The position numbers and the translations under genes are program-made. The notes beneath the pieces were generated by a model, which had not been told where the DNA came from, did not search any database, and saw only the letters and a list, made by a program, of their open reading frames with translations. Shown one piece after another: positions 42,900-51,796 of a stretch of DNA of 64,000 nt. The stretch covers positions 1 to 64,000 of the forward strand of contig JAOHCW010000005.1 of assembly GCA_028095925.1 (NCBI GenBank). Direction: 5' to 3'. Source of the DNA: Aquiluna sp. Lineage in GTDB: Bacteria > Actinomycetota > Actinomycetes > Actinomycetales > Microbacteriaceae. The stretch's first letter is position 1. Each line of letters begins with the position of its first letter.

Positions 42900-45614
42900 A
42901 TGGTCCAGATAAGCAAGCTCCTTGAGGCAGAGGGTCTCGCGCCTAAACAAGACACCGAATCCCTAACCCGCAGGTTGGTGTGGTCAAGAGACGCCTCGCA
43001 CTTCAGAGTCATGCCCGGTGCAACACACAAGGCGACAGACCTAGAGTCGGTTGCAAAGCTTCTTGGCCTTGCAAACCAACATGGCTATCCAGTGACCTTT
43101 CGATCGGGCGGCTCATCACTTAGCGGGCAGACCGTCGGTCACGGTGTGGTGGTAGATACGCGCTCGGGCTTCCAGTCGCTTGTTTCGATTGGTGAGGACT
43201 CAATTACCGCGCAACCCGGCGTGACGTTGGCAAGACTCAATGGACACCTCTCTCGAAGGGGGCGGAAGGTAGGCCCAGACCCGGCGTCCATGGTTGCCAG
43301 CACTCTTGGTGGAGCGGTCAGCAATAACTCGAGTGGTATGACCTGCGGCACGGAGCTCAACAGCTATCGAACTATTCGTTCAGCCAAGATTGCCTTCGCC
43401 GATGGCCAAATTCTTGACACGTCAGCCGCCGACGCTGACTCGCAGCTGAGGGCTACGAGGCCAGACATCTACAAGCTCCTGGAGAACAAGCGCGAGCAGA
43501 TCAGGTCAAACCAAGCTCATCAGAAGAAGATTCGACACTTGTTTCGCCTAAAGAACACAATGGGGTATTCACTCAATGCCTTTCTGGACTTTGACTCTCC
43601 AGTAGAGATTCTGCTTCGACTTTTGGTCGGAGCCGAGGGAACCCTGGCGTTTCTCGGGCAGGTAGAGCTTGCAACTGTCGAAACCTTGCCTTATCGCTCA
43701 GCCAACCTGCTTCTATTTGATGACCTTGAGTCTGCCAATACTGCGATACCTGGACTTATTGACCAGAGCCCGGCAGCGATTGAGCTAATGGACGCAACCA
43801 GCCTTGAAGCCCTCAGGGCCGAGAGCATGCTGCCAGACCCCTTGGCCGACATGGTGACTCAGACAGCGGCTGCGGTCTTGGTCGAATTCGAGGCTGGTAG
43901 CGAAGAGGAGCTTTCGTCAAAGTCGGTCAGATTTGAAAAGACATTTGCCAAGCCAATCGTCTTTGCTCAGGCCACGGGCCAACTCCGAAACGATCTTTGG
44001 GCAATGCGTAAGGGTCTCTATGCGGTTGTCGCCAAGGCTAGGCCGGCAGGCACCACTGCGCTATTGGAGGACGTTGCGGTTCCTCCGGAGAAACTAACCG
44101 AGGCCTGCAGGTTGCTAAGTGAGGCTTGCGAAGGCTTTGGCTACGGCAAACCAGTCATCTTTGGCCACGTCCGAGACGGCAACATTCACTTCATGATCTC
44201 CGATGACTTTTCCGACAAGAAAAGCATTGAGACCTTTCAAGGGTTCACCGATCGGATGGTTGAAATAGTTCTGGGCCTCGAGGGAAACCTAAAGGCCGAA
44301 CACGGCACCGGTCGAGCTATGGCACCTTTTGTTGAGAGGCAATTTGGAGCAGAACTCTACGAGATTCTCTTGGAGATAAAGCGGGGGTTTGACCCAAACA
44401 ACATCCTCAATCCAGGGGTTATTTTCCCCTCAAGCGCTACTGACTATCTTGAGAATCTAAAGTCCGTGAGCCAGGTCTCTGAAATTGTGGACTCCTGTGT
44501 TGAGTGCGGCTACTGCGAATCTTCTTGCCCCTCTGCAGGCCTAACCTTGACCCCGAGAGAGCGAATAGTTGCTCATCGCGAGCAAGCGATGCTCGGCTCA
44601 AGAGAACGAAAGCAGCTAGAGAAGCAGCTGAAGTATCAAGTCGAGCAGACGTGCGCAGTTGATGGGATGTGCGCAGTGAACTGTCCGGTGGGCATAAATA
44701 CCGGCACCTTCGTCAAGGAGTTAAGAGCTGAATCCCAAGGCAGCGCGGCCGCTCGCCTAGCCAAGATGGTGGAGTCTAATTGGGGGGCGGTCACATCGGT
44801 AGCGAGGGTTGGTCTTCGAGCGGCCCAGCTGCTGCCTAGGACCGCAAACCTAGTATCCAGGGCCATTGCGGGACTGCTGCCCAAAGGCCTCTTCCCGACC
44901 TGGACAAAAAACGTGAGCTCGAATGGTTTTAACCGCGCTTCGCTGCGAAGCCGCGAATCAAAAGTAGCGTTCCTACCCTCCTGCATGAACGAGATTTTTG
45001 GAGAGCCGGAGCTGCACAGGTTCCTAGAGCTAACCGCTCAGCTCGGACACCCACTGGAGATTCCTCAGTCTTCCAGAGGCTTTTGCTGTGGCACACCATT
45101 CAGCTCCAAGGGCTTGACCTCTGCCACAAACTCAAGAAAAGGCCGCAATAGCTCGATCCTCTCTCAGCTGCAACATCAGACCATAGTCATCGACGGCTCC
45201 TCCTGTCATCAGACCCTGCTCGAGCAGGACTCAACTCGCGTCATCGAATTGAGTCAGTTTGTTGCCCAGCACCTGATTAGCACTCCTGTAAAGACGAGAG
45301 TTCCACGCATGGTTCTGCACCCAACCTGCAGCGGAGAGAAAACCGGTTCCAACAGGGCCATGGCCGCCATAGCCGAGGCAATCTCCGATGAAGTGATTGT
45401 GCCCGCAGATTGGCGTTGCTGCGGATATGCAGGGGACAGAGGCATGCTCATCCCCGAGCTCACCGCAAATGCAACAAGTCTTGAGGCTCGGGAGGTCGCA
45501 ACTCTGGATGCAGTTTTTGTCTCCAACAACCAGCCCTGTCAGATTGGCATGAGTGGTGCCACAGACAGAAACTACCGCTCAATACTTAGCGTTTGGCTCG
45601 AGGCGGTGTCATGA
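42900..45614 (+). CDS. FAD-linked and Fe-S D-lactate-type dehydrogenase (GlcD-GlcF fusion architecture)
   Basis: A 904-residue fusion. The N-terminal FAD domain (about 1-470) is of the VAO/GlcD type: FRSGGSSLSGQTVGHGVVVD, NNSSGMTCGT, NTMGYSLNAF, GHVRDGNIHFMI and EHGTGRAMAP. The C-terminal part has two cysteine clusters (CVECGYCESSCP; CAVDGMCAVNCP) and two CCG-like motifs (GFCCGTPFS; WRCCGYAGD). This architecture occurs in quinone-linked D-lactate or 2-hydroxyacid dehydrogenases. Here it lies between nagA and nagB, so the likely substrate is the D-lactate released by MurQ. The ATG at 42900 follows AGGAGA. A longer frame from 42825 would overlap nagA. Confidence 0.9.
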   Translation: MVQISKLLEAEGLAPKQDTESLTRRLVWSRDASHFRVMPGATHKATDLESVAKLLGLANQHGYPVTFRSGGSSLSGQTVGHGVVVDTRSGFQSLVSIGEDSITAQPGVTLARLNGHLSRRGRKVGPDPASMVASTLGGAVSNNSSGMTCGTELNSYRTIRSAKIAFADGQILDTSAADADSQLRATRPDIYKLLENKREQIRSNQAHQKKIRHLFRLKNTMGYSLNAFLDFDSPVEILLRLLVGAEGTLAFLGQVELATVETLPYRSANLLLFDDLESANTAIPGLIDQSPAAIELMDATSLEALRAESMLPDPLADMVTQTAAAVLVEFEAGSEEELSSKSVRFEKTFAKPIVFAQATGQLRNDLWAMRKGLYAVVAKARPAGTTALLEDVAVPPEKLTEACRLLSEACEGFGYGKPVIFGHVRDGNIHFMISDDFSDKKSIETFQGFTDRMVEIVLGLEGNLKAEHGTGRAMAPFVERQFGAELYEILLEIKRGFDPNNILNPGVIFPSSATDYLENLKSVSQVSEIVDSCVECGYCESSCPSAGLTLTPRERIVAHREQAMLGSRERKQLEKQLKYQVEQTCAVDGMCAVNCPVGINTGTFVKELRAESQGSAAARLAKMVESNWGAVTSVARVGLRAAQLLPRTANLVSRAIAGLLPKGLFPTWTKNVSSNGFNRASLRSRESKVAFLPSCMNEIFGEPELHRFLELTAQLGHPLEIPQSSRGFCCGTPFSSKGLTSATNSRKGRNSSILSQLQHQTIVIDGSSCHQTLLEQDSTRVIELSQFVAQHLISTPVKTRVPRMVLHPTCSGEKTGSNRAMAAIAEAISDEVIVPADWRCCGYAGDRGMLIPELTANATSLEAREVATLDAVFVSNNQPCQIGMSGATDRNYRSILSVWLEAVS

Positions 45615-46306
45615 GAGTAATTAATGCCAAGAATGCCGATGAGGCTGTCAAGCTAGCAGCCGAAACGTTCATTGAAGCAGCCGATGCTCGGCCTGATGCA
45701 CCAATTGGTCTTGCTACCGGCGGAACCATGGACGGCATCTACCTGAAACTGAAAGAGCTGGGGTTTCGGCCTAAAACCCAACATGCTTTTGCGCTTGACG
45801 AATACGAGGGTCTGGAGCCTGGAAGCGAGAACTCTTACGCAGCCGAACTGACAGACAAGTTTGTCGAGAGGCTGGGATGGACTGGAACCCTTCATGTTCC
45901 TGGCACAGGGCATTACTCAGGCGAAACGGGCTTGGAGCTGCTTGAGCAGAGACTCACAGAACTTGGTCCGATCAGCGTTCAGCTGTTGGGACTTGGAAGT
46001 AATGGCCACATTGCCTTCAATGAGCCAGGATCAGAATTTGCTTCCACCACAAGACTGGTTGAGCTACATCCGGCAACGAGAAGTGACAACGCACGGTTTT
46101 TTCCGAGCCTGGAAGATGTGCCAACCCATGCCTATACCCAAGGCCTAGCAACCATAAGCAGATCCTCCTGCTTGCTGCTGGTAGTGCTGGGCGAGAGGAA
46201 GCGTCCAGCACTTAGCCAGGCCCTAACTGCTCCTTCGCCGCAGACCCCTCTAGCGGCGCTATTGGATCACGAAAACCTGACTCTAATAACTGACCAGGTC
46301 CTCTAG
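45611..46306 (+). CDS. nagB: Glucosamine-6-phosphate deaminase
   Basis: A 231-residue NagB/6-phosphogluconolactonase-fold enzyme. LATGGTMDGIY is the phosphate loop, FALDEYEGL holds the catalytic Asp and GLGSNGHIAFNEPGS the catalytic His region. It converts GlcN-6-P to fructose-6-P and ammonia. ATGA links it to the dehydrogenase stop. Its TAG overlaps the convergent epimerase stop in CTAG. Confidence 0.94.
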   Translation: MRVINAKNADEAVKLAAETFIEAADARPDAPIGLATGGTMDGIYLKLKELGFRPKTQHAFALDEYEGLEPGSENSYAAELTDKFVERLGWTGTLHVPGTGHYSGETGLELLEQRLTELGPISVQLLGLGSNGHIAFNEPGSEFASTTRLVELHPATRSDNARFFPSLEDVPTHAYTQGLATISRSSCLLLVVLGERKRPALSQALTAPSPQTPLAALLDHENLTLITDQVL

Positions 46307-47292
46307 CACCAAAGCCCGGCGGGCAGACTAATCTCACCGTGCTCGACTCTCATTGCAGGTGACCGGTCCTCGCTTAGCGATAGGAAGCCATCAAGATCCC
46401 AGTAGTCAGCAAGTTGGGCGGCTGCAAAGGCTGGGGCTATTGCGAGTGAGCTACTAACCATGCAGCCGACCATGACTTTGAGGCCGAATTCCCTTGCCAG
46501 CTCCATGTCCTGCATTGCTTTCGTGAGACCTCCGGACTTGTCGAGCTTTACATTCACACAACCAAAGGCAGGCGAGAGGTTTTGGATAGAGCAATCGGGG
46601 TAGAAGCTCTCATCCGCACATAAGAGAATCCGCACTTCAATACTCGCAAGCTGCTCGTCCAGCTTTGCAGGCAGCGGCTGCTCCAGAAGCTCCACCCCAC
46701 ATTCCAATAAAACGGGAATCATAGTTTTTAGCTGCTCTGGATCCCAGCCCTCATTCACATCGACAATCAAGGTCGCATCGGGAGCAGCTTCCCTGACACC
46801 CAAAATCGCCGCGCGGTCGTCATCGCCACCGAGCTTTACTTTCAGCAAAGGCGAAGAACTGTGGTCAGTTGCATCCTCGATCATCGCAACTGTGCTGGAG
46901 AGCGAGATGGTGTATCCGAAACTCAGTGGTCTGTGGGTTCTAATTTCCGCTGCTGACCAAATACTCAGGCCACTCTTTTTGCACTCCAAGTCCCAGAGCG
47001 CGAGATCAAGGGCATTCCTTGCGCTGCCAGCCGGTAAAAGATCAACAAGGTCTGCACGGGAAAAGCTATTGGGCAACCTCTCAAGCTGAGACAGTGCAAG
47101 CTCGATACTGTCGCCATACCTCTTATAGGGAACTCCCTCACCCCGACCGCTGTCACTTCCGTCTTGGACCACTACCTCCAACACCTCTGCCGCAGTCTTT
47201 TGACCGCGAGAAATGCCAAATGGCCTACTCAGACCAAACTCAACGCCCTTGGCGAGAACCTGCAAACCCACGCCTCTAAAGTAACGTTTCAT
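46303..47292 (-). CDS. Enolase-superfamily dipeptide (L-Ala-D/L-Glu-type) epimerase
   Basis: A 329-residue protein of the muconate-lactonising subgroup. LLKVKLGGD is the KxK catalytic motif, and metal ligands are in VDVNEGWD, LLEQPLPA and CADESFYP. NVKLDKSGG supplies the second catalytic Lys. In this fold and context it most likely epimerises L-Ala-D-Glu from peptidoglycan stem peptides so they can be degraded. The ATG at 47292 is preceded by TATCTT and 6 nt; a longer frame starts at 47316. Confidence 0.88.
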   Translation of the reverse strand: MKRYFRGVGLQVLAKGVEFGLSRPFGISRGQKTAAEVLEVVVQDGSDSGRGEGVPYKRYGDSIELALSQLERLPNSFSRADLVDLLPAGSARNALDLALWDLECKKSGLSIWSAAEIRTHRPLSFGYTISLSSTVAMIEDATDHSSSPLLKVKLGGDDDRAAILGVREAAPDATLIVDVNEGWDPEQLKTMIPVLLECGVELLEQPLPAKLDEQLASIEVRILLCADESFYPDCSIQNLSPAFGCVNVKLDKSGGLTKAMQDMELAREFGLKVMVGCMVSSSLAIAPAFAAAQLADYWDLDGFLSLSEDRSPAMRVEHGEISLPAGLWC

Positions 47293-47298
47293 CACAAA

Positions 47299-47304
47299 AA
47301 GATA
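47299..47304 (-). promoter_or_regulatory. Leaderless -10 of the epimerase gene
   Basis: On the minus strand TATCTT is followed by 6 nt and the ATG at 47292. It lies 28 bp from the palindrome at 47332-47346. Confidence 0.5.
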
Positions 47305-47331
47305 AAACTTTGTCATGAAATCACGAATTAA

Positions 47332-47346
47332 TGTATTTTCATTACA
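47332..47346. promoter_or_regulatory. Candidate RpiR-type operator between epimerase and dppA genes
   Basis: TGTATTTTCATTACA is an imperfect palindrome (half-sites TGTATT and ATTACA) in the divergent promoter region. It resembles TGTAAT-N3-ATTACA sites known for RpiR-family regulators such as HexR. The cluster encodes an RpiR regulator at 55686-56552, so this is the best operator candidate. A related sequence lies at 57577-57591. Confidence 0.45.
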
Positions 47347-47361
47347 TAACCAAATACGACT

Positions 47362-47376
47362 TGCCGGTGTGCGGCA
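47362..47376 (+). other. Small hairpin in the dppA leader
   Basis: TGCCG-GTGTG-CGGCA forms a perfect 5-bp stem 26 nt before the lipoprotein start. It could affect mRNA stability or translation; no known riboswitch class is recognised. Confidence 0.3.
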
Positions 47377-47402
47377 GGCATCAAAACAACAGAGAGGGCA
47401 AA

Positions 47403-48986
47403 ATGACTCAGCTTAAGCAGCGACTAAATGCCCCGCTGAAGGCAATCGCGCTGGCATCGTCAGCAGGATTGGTCTTGGCGGGATGTGCAAGCGCTACAGA
47501 AGAGCCAACTACTGAGCCAACCGAGACAACCTCAGCAACTGCCGAACCAGAGCCAACATCGGGCGGTTCTATGGTCGTTGGTATCACGGTTGACCCAGAC
47601 ACGATCTTCCCTTGGAAGGCCACACAGTTCCAGGCGTTCAGAATGCTGGAAAACGTCTATGACACCCTGACCGCATTCGATGCAGATTTGAATGTTGTTC
47701 CAGGGCTAGCTGAGTCATGGGAGGTTTCCGATGATGGCCTTGCGATCACATTCGACCTTCGCGATGGAGTGAAGTTCTCAGATGGAAGCGACTTTGATTC
47801 TGCAGATGTGAAGTATAGCTACGAGGCTATCCAAGACGAGGCAAACGCCGCTGTCGCGCGTTCGACCCTCGGAGGCGTTACCTCTATCGACACTCCTGAC
47901 TCAGACACCGTGGTCCTGAACCTAGCCACCGCGGATGTTGGAATTCTTGCGAACCTAACCAGCGTTAACCTCGCCATTGTCTCTTCAGATGACACCGAGG
48001 AAACCCTAAGCACTGCGACCAATGGAACTGGCCCATTCGTTCTTGAGTCTCGCACCGCAGGGCAGAACGTTGTGCTTGCTCGCAATCCAAACTACTGGGG
48101 AGACGCAACCCCACTCGACACAGTTGAGTTCCGCGTCTTGCCAGACGAGGCTGCAATTGCTGCCGCTATGAGTGCGGGCAACGTTCAGATGGCTGTCTTC
48201 AGTGACCCAATCACTGCAAGAACAGTGACCGGTGATGTGACCGTGAACACGACTCCTCAGCTGAGCTACCACGCACTTATGCTCAACGCACGCAATGGAT
48301 CAATGACTGACAAGAATGTCCGTCTTGCAATTCAGTGTGCGATTGACAGGCAGGCAGTTCTGGACACCGCACTACTTGGAGAGGGTGCAGTTACCGGACC
48401 TATCACCTCACCTGCGTTCCGTTCAGATCCGAACGCTCGCCCATGCCCTGAGCGCGACCTAGCTGCAGCAGCCGAGTACCTTGCTGCATCTGGCAACGCA
48501 GGTGGCCTAGAGATCGACGCGATTGTTGCGCAGAACCTCTACGCCGGCGCTGTTGAGATTGCTCAGGCAGTTGCTGCCCAGCTTGCTGAGGCCAACATCA
48601 CTCTGAACCTTGAGGTTCTAGAGAGCGGCACCTACATCGACCGCTGGATCGCAGGAGACTTTGAGAGCGCAATTGCTCTCAACGGAGGTCGCCCAGATCC
48701 AGATGGCATGTACGGCCGCTATTTCCCTTCCACCGGAAACCTAAACCAGGTATCTGGCTACTCGAGCGAAACTATGGATGCACTATTTGCTGCTGGAAAG
48801 TCTGAGGGCGACCCCACGGCTCGCAAGCAGATCTACGCAGACGTGTCTGCTGAGCTCGAGGACAACGCAGTCTGGGTGTGGCTGTTTAGCGGCTACACCT
48901 ACACTGCAACCAGTGATTCGATCACCGGGTTTACTCCAATGACCACTGGGTCTTGGCAGTACCTTAGGACCACTGGCCTGAAGTAG
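47403..48986 (+). CDS. dppA: Peptide/muropeptide ABC transporter substrate-binding lipoprotein
   Basis: A 527-residue family 5 solute-binding lipoprotein. Lipobox LVLAGC at Cys28 is followed by a Thr/Glu/Pro-rich linker, then the peptide-binding fold (NVYDTLTAFDADLNVVPGLAESWEVSDDGLAITFDLRDGVKFSDG). The family binds di- and oligopeptides, nickel or sugars; the surrounding genes suggest muropeptides. The ATG at 47403 is chosen because the longer frame from 47331 would start inside the operator and hide the signal peptide. A hairpin separates it from dppB. Confidence 0.9.
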   Translation: MTQLKQRLNAPLKAIALASSAGLVLAGCASATEEPTTEPTETTSATAEPEPTSGGSMVVGITVDPDTIFPWKATQFQAFRMLENVYDTLTAFDADLNVVPGLAESWEVSDDGLAITFDLRDGVKFSDGSDFDSADVKYSYEAIQDEANAAVARSTLGGVTSIDTPDSDTVVLNLATADVGILANLTSVNLAIVSSDDTEETLSTATNGTGPFVLESRTAGQNVVLARNPNYWGDATPLDTVEFRVLPDEAAIAAAMSAGNVQMAVFSDPITARTVTGDVTVNTTPQLSYHALMLNARNGSMTDKNVRLAIQCAIDRQAVLDTALLGEGAVTGPITSPAFRSDPNARPCPERDLAAAAEYLAASGNAGGLEIDAIVAQNLYAGAVEIAQAVAAQLAEANITLNLEVLESGTYIDRWIAGDFESAIALNGGRPDPDGMYGRYFPSTGNLNQVSGYSSETMDALFAAGKSEGDPTARKQIYADVSAELEDNAVWVWLFSGYTYTATSDSITGFTPMTTGSWQYLRTTGLK

Positions 48987-49001
48987 TAACACCTCAAGCT
49001 G

Positions 49002-49028
49002 AAAGGGGTGCTCTTTGAGCACCCCTTT
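49002..49028 (+). terminator. Hairpin between lipoprotein and permease genes, partial terminator or mRNA stabiliser
   Basis: AAAGGGGTGCTC (49002-49013), loop TTT, GAGCACCCCTTT (49017-49028) form a 12-bp stem with only a short T-run. In binding-protein operons such hairpins raise binding-protein mRNA over the permease part. The longer dppB frame would start inside this loop, which argues for the ATG at 49048. Confidence 0.7.
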
Positions 49029-49047
49029 TGGTGAGGGGGAGGGAACA

Positions 49048-50016
49048 ATGACCGCAATTCTCAGAAGTAGCGTCATTAGAAAGACCGCTGGCGCACTAGC
49101 CACGCTTTTCGGAGTTGCCGTATTTGTATTCTTTATGCTTCGGGCAATCCCGGGTGACCAAATTTCCGCCTCTCTTGGCACTGAGGCAGCTGGTCTTACT
49201 GAAGCCCAAAGGCAAGCGCTCGTTGAGTACTACGGGATAGATGAGCCGCTCACCACTCAATTTTTCTCTTGGCTCGCCAACTTGTTTGCGGGCGACCTCG
49301 GGTTTTCTGTCAGGGCCCAGCAACCAGTTCTAGACCTAACAGTTGCTGCCCTACCGGTTACCTTTCAGCTGGCTGTATTTGCGATTCTGCTCGCACTTAT
49401 CATTGGGGTGCCGATCGGCATGCTTTCTGCCTCGGCCCCAAGGAAAGCGCGCGATTTTGTTGGGCAGGCAGTCTCGCTACTTGGCCTATCAATCCCAGCA
49501 TTTCTTCTTGCGACGACCCTGTTGACGTTTTTCGCGGTCAACCTTGGGTTTAACCCAAATGGGCTTGGCTATAAGACCCTCTTCGAAGACCCTTCGGTAA
49601 ACCTGCAACAGATGTTCCTGCCCTCCTTGGTATTGGGCTTTGGAATCTCGGCGCCAATCATCCGGACCACGCGTGCGGCGGTTCTTGAAATTCGGGGTCA
49701 AGACTTCATTCGCACAGCTAGGGCCAAGGGCGTAAAGACTCAGAGAATTCAGTTCCGTCATATTCTTCGAAATGCGCTGATTCCGATCGTGACAATGACA
49801 GGGCTTCAGTTTGGTTATCTGCTGGGAGGAGCAGTCGTCGTAGAGCAAATATTCTCGCTGCCTGGCATCGGCAGGCAGGTGCTGCTAGGTATCCAGCAGA
49901 AAGAATATGCGCTTGTGCAGTCGACCGTCCTGGTCATCGCGGCCTCATTCGTAGTCATAAACCTTCTCACCGACTTGCTCTACAGAGCGATTGACCCGAG
50001 GGTTAGGGCTGAGTGA
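49048..50016 (+). CDS. dppB: Peptide/muropeptide ABC transporter permease, DppB-like
   Basis: A 322-residue permease with six helices. The N-terminal helix is ALATLFGVAVFVFFMLRAIPGD. The EAA loop lies in RTTRAAVLEIRGQDFIRTARAKGVKTQRIQFRHILRNALIPI, and VVVEQIFSLPGIGRQVLLGI is typical of DppB. The ATG follows GGAGGGAACA. Its stop overlaps the next gene. Confidence 0.92.
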   Translation: MTAILRSSVIRKTAGALATLFGVAVFVFFMLRAIPGDQISASLGTEAAGLTEAQRQALVEYYGIDEPLTTQFFSWLANLFAGDLGFSVRAQQPVLDLTVAALPVTFQLAVFAILLALIIGVPIGMLSASAPRKARDFVGQAVSLLGLSIPAFLLATTLLTFFAVNLGFNPNGLGYKTLFEDPSVNLQQMFLPSLVLGFGISAPIIRTTRAAVLEIRGQDFIRTARAKGVKTQRIQFRHILRNALIPIVTMTGLQFGYLLGGAVVVEQIFSLPGIGRQVLLGIQQKEYALVQSTVLVIAASFVVINLLTDLLYRAIDPRVRAE

Positions 50017-50885
50017 TGAGCACGACAGCGAAACAGCAGGCACAAAAGGGAGCGGGCAGGAAACTGCTTAGCTCAGGAAGGGGCGCAGTCTCTCTTGCGG
50101 TGCTGGTCATTCTCCTTGGCCTAGCGCTAGCGGTGAACTTTGGGCTCGTTGGCTTTGACCCAATCGCACAGACACCCTCCGACAGGCTGCTGGCACCAAA
50201 TTCGACGTATTGGTTTGGAACCGATCAATTTGGAAGAGACATCTTCTCTCGCGTTATGAGCGGGGTTGGCTCTTCTTCATTGATTTCAGTGGTCGCGGTC
50301 ACCATCGCGGCAGTTTTTGGCACCCTCATCGGTCTCTTCGGGGGTTTCTATCGTGGGTTGATCGACCTGTTTGGAACAGGCGTAACAAACGTGCTATTCG
50401 CCTTTCCACCTCTGCTATTGGCGCTAACCCTTGCCTCGGTGCTGGATCGAAATTGGTTCACTGTTGCCGTTGCAATCGGCGTTGTCTACATCCCTATTTT
50501 TGCCAGGGTCACCAGGGGCCCAGTTCTCAGTCTCAGAGAAATTGAGTTTGTTAGGGCCGCTCGAAGCACAGGGATGAACTCCATCGGAATCATGTTCCGT
50601 CACGTGCTTCCCAACATCTCTTCGATTGCCATTATTCAGATTGCACTTTCGCTTTCTTGGGCAGTTCTCACAGAGGCGGCACTTAGCTTTTTGGGGCTTG
50701 GCTCACCACCACCTGCACCATCGCTTGGTTCGATGATCTATGAAGCCAGAACGTTGGTCCTAATTGCACCCTGGACGCTCTATGCGCCGGGAGCCATAAT
50801 CGTGACCTTCGTCGTGGCACTAAATCTTCTAGGAGACTCAATTCGCGACATCCTCGATCCTCGGTCTAGGGAGGTGTCTAGTTGA
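50016..50885 (+). CDS. dppC: Peptide/muropeptide ABC transporter permease, DppC-like
   Basis: A 289-residue permease with six helices. The segment PNSTYWFGTDQFGRDIFSRVMSG is a DppC hallmark, and the EAA loop is EIEFVRAARSTGMNSIGIMFRHVLPN. The ATG overlaps the dppB stop as TGATG; a GTG 3 nt earlier is also possible. Its stop overlaps the murQ TTG by 4 bp. Confidence 0.92.
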   Translation: MSTTAKQQAQKGAGRKLLSSGRGAVSLAVLVILLGLALAVNFGLVGFDPIAQTPSDRLLAPNSTYWFGTDQFGRDIFSRVMSGVGSSSLISVVAVTIAAVFGTLIGLFGGFYRGLIDLFGTGVTNVLFAFPPLLLALTLASVLDRNWFTVAVAIGVVYIPIFARVTRGPVLSLREIEFVRAARSTGMNSIGIMFRHVLPNISSIAIIQIALSLSWAVLTEAALSFLGLGSPPPAPSLGSMIYEARTLVLIAPWTLYAPGAIIVTFVVALNLLGDSIRDILDPRSREVSS

Positions 50886-51796
50886 AGCAGCGCGTTGAAA
50901 AAGAAACCTCAGAGTTAGTGACTGAGCAAAACGACCAGCGGTTTATGAAGGTCGCGAGCATGAGCGTTGGCGAGCTTGCCGAACTAATGAACAGCACAGA
51001 CGCACAGGTCCACCAGGCGGTCGGGCGGGCTCTCCCGGCCATTACAAGTGCGATAGAAAAGATCTCGCAACGCTTTCAATCTGGCGGTCGACTTATTTAT
51101 GTGGGGGCCGGTACTTCAGGTCGAATCGCAACCCTAGACGCCTCCGAGATCTATCCGACATTTGGAATCGAAGGCCGAGTCATCGCCCTTATGGCTGGCG
51201 GTCAGAGCGCGCTAGTCAACCCAGCAGAAGGCGCCGAAGACGATCTTGAAGCTGGCAAGAACGAAGCATCAGCGCTGCATTTAGATGCAAAAGACACCCT
51301 GGTTGGTGTGGCATCCAGTGGCTCAACTCCCTATGTCTTAGGCGCTATGGAGGCTGCTAAGGAAGCAGCGGCACTGGTCGTATCTCTAACCTGCAACTCT
51401 GACTCAAAGATGTCCAGGGCTAGTGACCTCGCCATCGAGGTTGTGGTTGGACCTGAGTTCCTAGCGGGCTCTACCCGCCTGAAGGCAGGTTCGGCTCAAA
51501 AGATGGTTTTGAACATGATCAGCACCATAACCATGATGAAAGCCGGCAAGACCTACGGAAACCTGATGGTGGATGTTGTAGCCAGCAACGCGAAACTTCG
51601 CAAGCGCGCAATCCGAATCCTCAGTGAAGTTGAGCACTGTGATGCCCTGGAGGCTCAGGCTGCTCTAGAGGCAAACAATTGGAACGTCAAGGCAGCAGTT
51701 GTTGCTCATCGGTTCGGAATCTCGTCCGAGGAAGCCATGCAGCTGCTTGAAGAGAGCGGCGGCTACCTCGCAAAGGCGCTGGGAGAGCTCGAGTGA
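50882..51796 (+). CDS. murQ: N-acetylmuramic acid 6-phosphate etherase
   Basis: A 304-residue SIS-domain lyase. Substrate motifs are YVGAGTSGRIATLDASE near residue 77 and ASSGSTPYV near residue 143, and VGPEFLAGSTRLKAGSAQK is the conserved second block. The C-terminus forms a small helical tail. MurQ cleaves MurNAc-6-P to GlcNAc-6-P plus D-lactate. The TTG start is fixed by the TTGA overlap with dppC. It is embedded in the transporter operon, tying uptake to muramic acid breakdown. Confidence 0.96.
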   Translation: MKQRVEKETSELVTEQNDQRFMKVASMSVGELAELMNSTDAQVHQAVGRALPAITSAIEKISQRFQSGGRLIYVGAGTSGRIATLDASEIYPTFGIEGRVIALMAGGQSALVNPAEGAEDDLEAGKNEASALHLDAKDTLVGVASSGSTPYVLGAMEAAKEAAALVVSLTCNSDSKMSRASDLAIEVVVGPEFLAGSTRLKAGSAQKMVLNMISTITMMKAGKTYGNLMVDVVASNAKLRKRAIRILSEVEHCDALEAQAALEANNWNVKAAVVAHRFGISSEEAMQLLEESGGYLAKALGELE

